Shown: one piece after another, positions 1-7,553 of the stretch | How the letters are laid out: each line of letters begins with the position of its first letter | Position numbering within the stretch: position 1 is the first letter of the stretch | DNA from: Boswellia sacra | Taxonomy: Eukaryota > Streptophyta > Magnoliopsida > Sapindales > Burseraceae | Direction: 5' to 3' | Assembly: GCA_013180625.2 (NCBI GenBank) | Contig: SNVD02013763.1 | Span: 1-64,000 of the forward strand | Length of the DNA stretch: 64,000 nucleotides | Position numbers and translations under genes: made by a program | Notes under the pieces: model-generated | What the model was told of the DNA's origin: nothing | Databases searched by the model: none | What the model saw: the letters and a program-made list of their open reading frames with translations, nothing else

Positions 1-560
1 CTTAACGTTGTCATGGTCTACTTTTATCCCTTTCTTGCTAACTACAAACCCTAATAGCTTCCATAAGGTAACTCCAAAGACCCACTTTTTTGGATTAAGC
101 CATAGCTTATACGTCTTTATCCTTTCTAGGAATCTATCCAAAGCTTTAAGATGACCATCTCGAGTTTCATATTTCACCATCATGTCATCTACATACACTT
201 CTATCTCCTTATGCATCATGTTATGAAATATCATCGTTGCCATCTGTTGGTAGGTTGCCCCTGCATTCTTCAAACTGAAAGGCATTACCTTGTAACAATA
301 GGTTCCCCACTCAATAATGAAGGTCGTTTTAATCTTATCTTCATTGGCTATCATTATTTAGTTGCACCCAGAAAACCTATCTACAAATGAAAACATTACA
401 CTGGTAGCGGCGCTGTCTATTAACAAATCAATGTGAGGCAAAGGAAAATCATCCTTCGGTGAGGCCTTATTCAAGTGTCGATAATCAACACACATTCGGA
501 CCCTTCCATTATTCTTTGGCACTAGAATGGCTAACCATTCTGGATACTTTACCACATCTA
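1..560 (-). pseudogene. Tat-like Ty3/gypsy reverse transcriptase remnant (T1 pol)
   Basis: Minus-strand translation gives the core of a gypsy reverse transcriptase: a CVDYRHLNKASPKDDFPLPHID block (about 495-420), a DRFSG block, and beyond it KNAGATYQ and the catalytic YVDDM motif near 190-210. The frame is broken: the Gln usually found after FSGYN/FSGCN is a TAA stop near 358, so the domain reads as two pieces. The product would have copied element RNA into DNA in cytoplasmic particles; this copy cannot make it. It continues the minus-strand element whose protease and gag lie at 1360-1734 and 10938-13140, and it runs off the window's left end, so RNase H and integrase are not visible. Confidence 0.85.
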
Positions 561-1359
561 GAAACTTAGCTTCAATCTGTTTGGAGACTTCCTCCTTGAT
601 CTTTTGAGCCCATTCAATCTCAACCTTCTCAACTTTTGCTTGATCGGCTTCATCTGTAGATACGTTAGAATTGCTTGCTCAACATTACTTCTATCAATTC
701 TAGGCATGTCATCATAGGACCAAGCAAAGACTTCTTCATGTTTGTTTAATAATTTTTCAAATTTCTCTCTTCAAAAGTTGTATCAAGTGTATTGCATATA
801 TTCTTAGGTTCTTTAATTGTACCAAGATCAATGTCATGAACTTGAATAGTGTTGATGTCAAATATGCTAGTGAAATGCAAATTATCATGCATAATTCCAT
901 TAAAATAGACATCAAACAACTAGGCAAAACTATTCCTTATTGCATTGAATTTTGAAACATATACAATGTCCTCTTCTTCAAATAGGTTAGGAGCAAATAC
1001 GTAAATTCATCCTCATAGTAGACATCCTTGATCCCTTCTTTCATGAAGACAACGAGGTCGACAGATTTGTCCATTGGTGGTGCTTGATCTTGAGGCTTCT
1101 TCTCCTTCATCTTCATCTTTTCCATTTCTTTTGTCAAGTCATACCCTTTGAAAATTCTAGCTTGAAGGATGTCCTTCAAAATCTCAAATTTGGTCTTCAG
1201 TATTCCCTTGAAAACCCATGGTTCGGCAGCTCCCACATACTTTGTATCTTGGGCCTTGATAAACTTGAAGAACCATCCTTTCTTAGGCTCAAAGTCTCTT
1301 GCGTCTTCTTCCAACACATAGCCCAAACCTCTTTTGGAAATTTAGCCTTCGAAATCTAG
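561..1359 (-). pseudogene. T1 pol linker between protease and reverse transcriptase
   Basis: This is the spacer that precedes reverse transcriptase in Tat-like polyproteins. The best-preserved part is a 129-codon frame (1326-937) starting GYVLEEDARDF and rich in Lys/Glu, without a catalytic motif. Reading frames shift several times between 560 and 930. It is assigned by position and collinearity with the flanking protease and reverse transcriptase, not by a recognised domain. Confidence 0.55.
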
Positions 1360-1734
1360 AAAGGATGTTAAACCACTTCTATTATTCCCAAGCCTAGTTC
1401 CTAGCAAGCATCCTTGTTTCTTCGTTATTCAAGCAACGATATGATTCACTTCGTCTATCATGGCTACATGGAAGCCTCCCATGTAAGGTATTTCTCTAAC
1501 CTTCACACTCAAAGCAGTGAGTGCAATTGTTGAGGTTGCATGAATGGTCACAATCTCCCCATCCATATTGAATCAGATTTCTAATGCAAAGTGGAAGGAA
1601 CTCCACCAAGGGGATGAAACCATGCACGACCCAACAGAGCGACAAAGGTGATCAAAATGTCAAGGACTGTAAACTCAGTCATTACTTCAATAGGCCCAAT
1701 CTTTACTAACGCCTTGAAGATCCCAATGGCACTT
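1360..1734 (-). pseudogene. T1 aspartic protease, C-terminal half (split by Athila insertion)
   Basis: Read on the minus strand from 1734 this continues the protease that starts at 11130. It shows the block FKALVKIGPIEV, a conserved LLGRAWFH stretch (the ILGRPW-type motif of gypsy proteases) and the sequence around PLGGVPSTLH. Ignoring the 9.2-kb Athila-like insertion and one copy of its target duplication, the two halves join in the same frame. Function before decay: processing of the gag-pol polyprotein. Confidence 0.75.
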
Positions 1735-3139
1735 TGATAGATGTCTAATTATATATCATTTTCATATTAATTCGTCCATGTTTCTTTGCTATATTCCTTG
1801 GTATTTTTATGTTTTTGTGTGGTTTTGATATTTGTAGGAGTTTTGGAGCAACTTGCACAAAAATGGAGTAAAACCCTTCATTTTCACCGCTGCTAGTCAA
1901 CCATATTCTCGGATTTAATTGTATTGATATATAATGAACCCGATGACATATTATATACCGTTGGAAAGCTCTCGAAGTCTATTTTCTGGAGAAATTTACG
2001 GTTTATAAATCCATTCAGTGTACCAAAAATTGTAATCAAAACAGTGTGAGAAGTATAAAATGTAATTCCACAAATCATTGTAGCATGTATAATACGGGAC
2101 ACTGTAGCAGGTTACTGTAGCAGAGTATTTAAACACATTTTAGGGTTTTATTTTCATAACTTGAAGGGGGGAGAACGTGTGGGAGGCTGCAGCTCTGGAA
2201 TTCTTTCATCTCCTGGAGTTCTTGAAGGAGAAAGGAAGCTTGGAAAGAGGAAGAACTACAATCCAAAGAGAATTACATCAAATTTGCTAAGTTTTTCCCT
2301 TCCCTTTCAGTTTCTGGAATGTCTCCATGTTGTATTGTATTTACCACGTTCTTAAACATGTGTAACTGAATCTGAATTGGTTGATGGTGATTTCAAAGCC
2401 CTTGATATGGATTTTGTGAGTTGATTGTGTAAGAAATTGTTATCCAATTCTCTAATTGAAGTTGCTTGTTTTTTCCCATATCTAATGCTTTTGATTGCTT
2501 ACTGATTGTATTTGGAATGGCCAACTGAATATAATCTGTTGTTGTCTTTTGCTAGATTAGAAATCTTGATCCGTAATTGTCATGAATTTCCAATCATCAG
2601 TAGCAAAATTGTGATCAGAGATTGCAATTGGAAAATACAACCTAGGTTAAATAATCCGAACTTGTGTGATTATTGCTTAGATCAACCTATCTTTCTCATC
2701 GTAATGCTTCTATTGAATTAAACTTAGAGAGTTGTTCTAGGTTGTTTAATGGATAGAGATTAAATAAAGAGCTTGTTTTATTTAACAACAAAGTGAGGAA
2801 AGATTGGGATAACAGAGCTTGTTGTTATCTACGGTTGATAACTTCAATGCTGTAATTGGATTACAATTCTATGTTAATTCACAAATTCATATCTTGTGGC
2901 AGAGAAAGAACCCTTAACCAAGTGTCTCTCATTGATCTTTCCTTCAAATTAACTTCTGTTTTGTTATTCTTAATTTGCATTCTTATTTCATTTAGTTAAT
3001 CATTCAACAAAACCCCCCTGTTTAGTTTATTGTTGTTGGAAAATAACAAATTCAATTAGAATCAATCTCGTGGGAACGATATCTACTTATCACTTTATTA
3101 CTTGTGCGACTAGTATACTCGCTAGTTTCGAACGCATCA
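1735..3139 (+). repeat. 5' LTR of the Athila-like element
   Basis: It is nearly identical to 9531-10937. It runs from TGATAG to GCATCA, about 1405 bp, which is long as in Athila elements. It holds three ACTGTAGCA-like direct repeats just upstream of a TATA-like box (2126-2133), so transcription probably starts near 2155-2165. An AATAAA-type signal sits near 2764. The short ORFs in it (1893-2102, 2161-2355, 2506-2721) recur in the other LTR and show no coding signature. Confidence 0.92.
2126..2133 (+). promoter_or_regulatory. Putative TATA box of the 5' LTR
   Basis: TATTTAAA lies about 30 bp upstream of a likely start region and is preceded by repeated CTGTAGCA motifs. The same box is conserved in the 3' LTR at 9922-9929. 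Position and conservation support it; no transcript data exist here. Confidence 0.5.
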
Positions 3140-3145
3140 AGTTTT

Positions 3146-3163
3146 TGGCGCCGTTTCCGGGGA
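3146..3163 (+). promoter_or_regulatory. Primer-binding site (tRNA-Asp type)
   Basis: TGGCGCCGTTTCCGGGGA begins 6 bp after the LTR end. It matches the complement of the 3' end of plant tRNA-Asp, the usual Athila primer, with one apparent mismatch (T where G is typical at position 11). Confidence 0.85.
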
Positions 3164-3366
3164 TTGATTATCTAATCGATTTGTTATTTTGTTTTCATTG
3201 TTGATTCATATTTTTGTTTGTTTTTCTTTTCTGATTGTTTGTGTTTAGGTGACATGGCAGTAAACTTCCAACAATTCAGTAGCCGATTTGAGCCACAATT
3301 ACATTGGAGTGCAAATGAGGTAAGCACTCAGAACATTGAACACAACTTTCTGAGCTAACTTCTCTT
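3164..3366 (+). other. Shortened leader with a small upstream ORF
   Basis: The leader between the primer-binding site and the gag-protease frame is only about 200 bp. It holds a 33-codon ORF (ATG 3254, stop ending 3355) starting MAVNFQQFSS. This may be a relic of the gag start. The capsid part of gag is absent, so a deletion joined the leader directly to the gag 3' region. Confidence 0.5.
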
Positions 3367-5274
3367 GTGGAAAACATGGCTGTAGGAGATATGCAGAAAT
3401 CTTATGCATGTGGGATATATTCTACCATGGAGCATCCAATCGACATGTATCCAACTTTACAAGAAGAATATATGGAACGAGCCAATGCCATCAGTGGATT
3501 TCCAGGACAACCGAGGCAATGGTATGATCCCTTCTGTAATACTTACAATGCCGGATGGGGAGATCACCCTAATTTTAATTACTGGAATCATCAACCAATC
3601 GCCCCAAATGCCATACGAAATCAGCCACAAGGTTTTAATCAACCTAGAGTGCAGCAACCATTTCAAATGCAACCACCACCAATGCCACAACCAGCACCAC
3701 AACCAGCACCACAACCAGCTCCAGAAAACTCAGGTATGTCACTCCAGGATATTGTTAATGCACTTGCCACTAACACAATGCAATTCCAGCAGGAAACTGG
3801 GGCAAGTATCCAAAACCTGGCAAATAAAATGGGACAATTGGCTACTAGCATGAGCAAATTCGAGGGCCAAGACTCAGAAAAATTATCTTCTCAAACGGTG
3901 ATCAATCCAAGAAAGAATGCTTGTGTGATAACTTTGCAAAATGGAGAGCAATTAGATGTCTTGCCAAAGAAATCACACACTGATGAAGAAGATGACACCA
4001 CTTCCACCATGAACAAGACATCATCCTCTAAGGTAAGTCTTAAAACTGCTATTCCTTCTTATGTTACTCCTCCACTTTTTCCTAGCAGATTGACAAAATT
4101 GAAGAAGGAGGAACAAGAACAAGAAATCCTGGAAACTTCTCGTAAAATCGAGATAAATATACCACTTCTAGATGTTACCGAGCAAGTACCGTGTTATACA
4201 AAATGTCTCAAGGAGTTATGCACCAGTAAGAGAAAGTTAAAAGGGAATGAGAAAGTAAGTGTGGGGAAAAATGTTTCAGCTGTATTACAAAGAAAAATTC
4301 CTTCGAAATGCAATAATCCAGATACGATCACCATTCCATGCACCATTGGTAAAACCAAGTTTGAAAGAGCTATGTTAGATTTAGAAGCATCTATTAATGT
4401 CATGCCATATTCTATTTATGCTTCTTTAAATCTTGGACTTTTTGCGAAAACTGATATTACCATTCAGTTTGCTGATCATTTTAATGCATATCGCAAAAGA
4501 GTTGTGGAAGATGTGTTTGTGCAGGTGAATCAATTGGTTTTTCCAGCAGACTTCTATGTCCTTAAAATAGAGGATGAGACATCTCCTAATCCAACACCGA
4601 TTCTTTTAGGGAGGCCATTCTCGAAAACTGCTAGAATCAAGATTGATGTTCATTATGGCACTTTGACCATAGAGTTTGATGGCAAGGTGATATGTTTCAA
4701 TATCTTTGAGGTAATGAGGTACTCTAGTGACTTATATTCTGTTTTTGCAGTTGACGTTGTTGATTCTTTGCCACAACAATATTTTGAGTTAACTCGCAAG
4801 AATGGATTGGATGTAACTATTAGTGAGCATATAGGGACAGAAAATTCCAATGAGTCAGGAATTTTGATACAAGTGTCCAAAGAAATGGAGAAAGCTGTGG
4901 CAAGCTTAGATGAGACCATAGCAATAACCACAAATAGGTATGATGTTTCATACATTCAATTTACTTTATCTAATGAGAAACTTCTTCCTTCTGTGACAAA
5001 AGCCAATACCTTTGAGCTTAAGTCACTTCCAGATCATTTGAATTATGGATTCTTGGGTGAGAATGATACTTTGCGAGTTACAATGGAAATGGGCCTTGCA
5101 CGAATACAAGAAGATAAACTCGTCCGAATACTTACAGATCACAAAATAGCTATTGGGTGGACGATTGCTACATCCAAGGCCCAGCCATGTGCATGCACTA
5201 ATCTTGTTGGAAGAAGATCCAAGCCCACTACAGAGAGCACAGGGAGATTAGACCCTCCCATGATGGAAAACTAA
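3367..5274 (+). CDS. Athila gag C-terminal region fused to aspartic protease (truncated gag-pol)
   Basis: A 635-codon open frame. Residues 15-28 are a decayed CCHC zinc knuckle (C15, Y18, H23, Y28: two of three Cys are Tyr), followed by PTLQEEY and the Athila signature around YDPFCNTYNAGWGDHPNFNYWN. A Pro-rich QPAP repeat lies at about 105-118. The protease begins near residue 320: the catalytic Asp is D338 in MLDLEASINVMP, where the usual Gly after DL is Glu340, and an LLGRPFSKTARIKID block follows. The frame ends with RLDPPMMEN and a stop exactly where reverse transcriptase normally starts, so pol is deleted from there. The altered knuckle and active-site loop make normal function doubtful. 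The start at 3367 is the first in-frame ATG after the leader; homology to gag extends a few codons upstream of it. Confidence 0.85.
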   Translation: MENMAVGDMQKSYACGIYSTMEHPIDMYPTLQEEYMERANAISGFPGQPRQWYDPFCNTYNAGWGDHPNFNYWNHQPIAPNAIRNQPQGFNQPRVQQPFQMQPPPMPQPAPQPAPQPAPENSGMSLQDIVNALATNTMQFQQETGASIQNLANKMGQLATSMSKFEGQDSEKLSSQTVINPRKNACVITLQNGEQLDVLPKKSHTDEEDDTTSTMNKTSSSKVSLKTAIPSYVTPPLFPSRLTKLKKEEQEQEILETSRKIEINIPLLDVTEQVPCYTKCLKELCTSKRKLKGNEKVSVGKNVSAVLQRKIPSKCNNPDTITIPCTIGKTKFERAMLDLEASINVMPYSIYASLNLGLFAKTDITIQFADHFNAYRKRVVEDVFVQVNQLVFPADFYVLKIEDETSPNPTPILLGRPFSKTARIKIDVHYGTLTIEFDGKVICFNIFEVMRYSSDLYSVFAVDVVDSLPQQYFELTRKNGLDVTISEHIGTENSNESGILIQVSKEMEKAVASLDETIAITTNRYDVSYIQFTLSNEKLLPSVTKANTFELKSLPDHLNYGFLGENDTLRVTMEMGLARIQEDKLVRILTDHKIAIGWTIATSKAQPCACTNLVGRRSKPTTESTGRLDPPMMEN

Positions 5275-5729
5275 CGTCAGGCTGAGGACGTTAAACCAAA
5301 GCGCTTTTGGGAGGCAACAAGTTTTGCAAAAATAAATAAAAAAAAGAAAAGAAAAATAAAATAAGGATAAGAATGATCGATTTTGATGTCCGGAGGAGAT
5401 TCCTTTAGAGGTATCAAATGATCAGGTTTTATCTCTCTTTGCCATATTCTTATTTGGTATATATATATAATATATGTTAATTGTTTTTGACTTTGTGTGC
5501 TTTTCGTGTGTTATCTCTTTTATGTGTCTTTAGTTTCTTTTCTGCTCTTTTCTTTTCGTTTCTTTTGTTTAATTTGATTATTTCGTACTTTGTGCTCATT
5601 TGTGCAACAGCTTGAGGAAACACCGAAACAAGAATTGAAGCCATTCCTTGAAGGTTTGAAGCGTGCATATCTTGGAGAAGAATAGACTCAAACGAATTAC
5701 TAGTAATAACTTTCATTTTCTCCTCTTCA
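5275..5729 (+). other. Pol deletion junction and spacer
   Basis: Directly after the gag-protease stop comes ACGTTAAACCAAAGCGCTTTTGGGAGGCAAC-like sequence, which in Athila relatives normally follows integrase. The deletion therefore removed reverse transcriptase, RNase H and integrase and joined the protease end to the post-pol region. The rest is AT-rich with an A-rich run (5325-5360) and a short TA repeat (near 5460-5475). I see no gene in it. Confidence 0.65.
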
Positions 5730-6311
5730 ATGGATGCCGATATCTTTCTGTCGAACCTTCGTAAATATTTCCCTTCACTTCCTCAAAATTCTGTGTTTAA
5801 AATTTATAAAGTACGGATGACTAGACTTTGGGCATTGATGCTCCTAAATGTGCCTGCTGATATCCGCTGGCTTATCGAAGCCAAGGTGAGATTGTCCGGT
5901 GAGCCGGACATTAATCTCGCAAAATACATGCCTGGTCTAGGAAAGAGCTACTACGCCAAGAGGCGAAGAGCGAAAAGGTTACAAGTATGTTATAAATATG
6001 CTAGATGGAATTGTAACCAGACTTATCGTTCATTAGGTTTTGTGTCCAGGAATAGAGAAGATAAACTTTCATTTATTAAGAATGGTTTGAGTAATGAGTC
6101 GCGGGATAATGTTTTGTTAACTCTCGAGTCACATTCTTGTGGACTTGTTCAGCGTGAATTGCTTAATCTATGGACACAATTTCGTGATGAATTGCAGTGT
6201 TATAGTCTAGGGAATCTGACTAAAAACGACCCTGTTTGCCAGTTTATAAGAAAACTGGATGGGAAGCAAATCCCGACTCATAGAAGGCGTTTCAGCCGTT
6301 ACTGGACGTAA
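5730..6311 (+). CDS. Carlavirus-type nucleic-acid-binding-protein-like ORF in the retrotransposon
   Basis: A 193-codon uninterrupted frame. Residues 30-70 form a Leu/Trp-rich segment, then G70-K-S-Y-Y. A basic cluster KRRRAKRL (77-84) follows, with Cys at 87 and 95. This order, an S-x-Y-A start, an Arg/Lys cluster, then a Cys finger, is the layout of the small cysteine-rich nucleic-acid-binding proteins of carlaviruses and related Betaflexiviridae, some of which suppress RNA silencing. Two positions where a finger Cys would be expected (residues 90 and 99) are Tyr, so zinc binding is probably lost or altered. Residues 110-193 are an extension I do not recognise, ending in RRRFSR. It occupies the slot of the Athila envelope-like gene. 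Met30 (codon at 5817) is an alternative start. The viral resemblance is pattern recognition from memory; an unrelated plant retroelement ORF with a convergent basic-Cys motif remains possible. Confidence 0.5.
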   Translation: MDADIFLSNLRKYFPSLPQNSVFKIYKVRMTRLWALMLLNVPADIRWLIEAKVRLSGEPDINLAKYMPGLGKSYYAKRRRAKRLQVCYKYARWNCNQTYRSLGFVSRNREDKLSFIKNGLSNESRDNVLLTLESHSCGLVQRELLNLWTQFRDELQCYSLGNLTKNDPVCQFIRKLDGKQIPTHRRRFSRYWT

Positions 6312-6508
6312 AACCAGAGGAAGATGTGAGCCACAATCACAACTACTTGTATATTTGAATGTGTGTTGTTGTTGTAGAATTTTTTTTCTTGTTTCGTTTG
6401 ATCTGATTATCAATGTTGTTTTTGTGTTGTTGTTGTTTGTTGATTTTGTTTGTTTTAATTTCAAGTTTTCTTTTTGACAAACCATATGACTACCCTATGG
6501 CATAAGTA
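6312..6508 (+). other. Spacer after the NABP-like ORF
   Basis: A T/G-rich stretch with repeated TTGTTG runs (6360-6450). A frame on the plus strand here (6259-6477) is low-complexity and hydrophobic and is not supported as a gene. Confidence 0.5.
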
Positions 6509-6710
6509 CACGTGGGAGATAAGTGTGGAGGTTTTGTTAACCTCCGCCGAAAGTGTATCTCCATTTTTAATGCTTCATGTGGGAGACAAGTGCGGCGGTT
6601 TTGTCAAACCCTGCCGAAAGTGTATGTCCATTTTCCATACTTCACGTGGGAGACAAGTGTGTAGGTTTTGTCAAACCTCAACGAAAGCATATCTAATTTT
6701 TTCAAATCTT
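6509..6710 (+). repeat. Three 67-bp tandem repeats, each with a hairpin
   Basis: Units start at 6509, 6576 and 6643, each with CA(C/T)GTGGGAGA(T/C)AAGTG. Each holds a short inverted repeat: GGAGGTT/AACCTCC (6527-6533 with 6539-6545), a GGCGGTTT arm with AAACCCTGCC in the second unit, and AGGTTT/AAACCT in the third. Arm sequences differ between units yet still pair, which suggests the structure matters. The array ends about 190 bp before the LOG start codon, so it could act in its leader or as a protein-binding array. Confidence 0.8.
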
Positions 6711-6902
6711 GGGGCGATAAATCTGCATCGAGCAACTCCCACCAAAATTATGTCCCCATGTGTCAAATTTGAGAGTTTTACGTGTGTGTATATATCAATT
6801 CTCCATATTTTCAAATGTCATTATTATAACCTGTCTTACACTTGAAAAGCATATTACCTAACGTGCATCATTGTCTTACACAAGGTTAGAGCACTTGTAG
6901 AA

Positions 6903-7553
6903 ATGGAGAAAACACCAATTCGGCGATTCCAAAATATATGCGTATTTTGTGGATCGCAATTTGGTAAAGATGGAGAGTTTACAACAGCAGCTCTTGATCT
7001 TGGTAGGACATTAGCTGCGAGGGGTATTCATTTGATTTATGGAGGGGGTAGTCTTGGGTTAATGGGGTGTGTGTCAACAGCTGCAACCCTAGGCGGGGGC
7101 AAAGTTCTTGGCATTATCCCTAAACCTTTAGCTGTACAAGATATCGTAGGCAACACAATCAGGGAAGAGTTACAAGTCTCTAGCATGCATGAGCGTATTG
7201 CACATATGGTTGTTAAGTCCGATGCATTTATAGCTTTACACGGTGGTTATGGCACATTAGAGGAGATATTTCAAATCAACCCTTGGGCACAGCTAAACAT
7301 CCATAAAAAACCCATTGGTTTGTTAAATGTCAATAATTTTTTTGATGGTTTGTTGTCCTTTCTTGATCAAGCTGTAAAAAAAAATTTCATCTCACCGTCA
7401 GCAAGGCAAATCCTGGTTACAGCTTCAACTGCAGGGGAGTTAATTGACAAATTACAAGAATTCGTCTATTCGCCTGATCCAATAATGGCTCAGATAAATT
7501 GGTTTGGAGAAGGCAACAAAAGGCGTCAACTGGATTTAAACCTCCATCTGTAA
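6903..7553 (+). CDS. LOG: LONELY GUY-like cytokinin riboside 5'-monophosphate phosphoribohydrolase (captured, intronless)
   Basis: A 216-residue frame collinear with plant LOG enzymes, which release active cytokinin bases from their nucleotides in the cytosol. The N-terminal ICVFCGS (12-18), the nucleotide-binding YGGGSLGLMG (46-55), SMHER with Arg98, and GGYGTLEE (114-121, Glu121 kept) are all visible. WAQLNIHKKPIGLLN and ISPSARQI follow. Length equals the family's usual length. Changes at key places: the Pro opening the PGGxGTxxE motif is His113, the Lys after Arg98 is Ile99, and the Thr before WAQ is Pro127, so activity is uncertain. The tail ends RRQLDLNLHL. Plant LOG genes normally have several introns; none is present here, which points to capture through spliced RNA. 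The ATG follows the hairpin array and begins the homology. Confidence 0.92.
   Translation: MEKTPIRRFQNICVFCGSQFGKDGEFTTAALDLGRTLAARGIHLIYGGGSLGLMGCVSTAATLGGGKVLGIIPKPLAVQDIVGNTIREELQVSSMHERIAHMVVKSDAFIALHGGYGTLEEIFQINPWAQLNIHKKPIGLLNVNNFFDGLLSFLDQAVKKNFISPSARQILVTASTAGELIDKLQEFVYSPDPIMAQINWFGEGNKRRQLDLNLHL

Noticed and set aside
1893..2721. Small ORFs in the Athila LTR, repeated at 9688-10517
   Set aside because: They recur only because the LTR is duplicated; no conserved protein features.
3404..3853. 149-codon plus-strand ORF and minus ORFs over the gag region
   Set aside because: Shadows of the gag-protease frame caused by its Pro/Gln-rich repeats.
5730..6311. ORF as a classical Athila envelope-like protein
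   Set aside because: It is much shorter than those proteins, with no signal peptide or membrane segment visible; the basic-Cys layout fits a nucleic-acid-binding protein better, though not proven.
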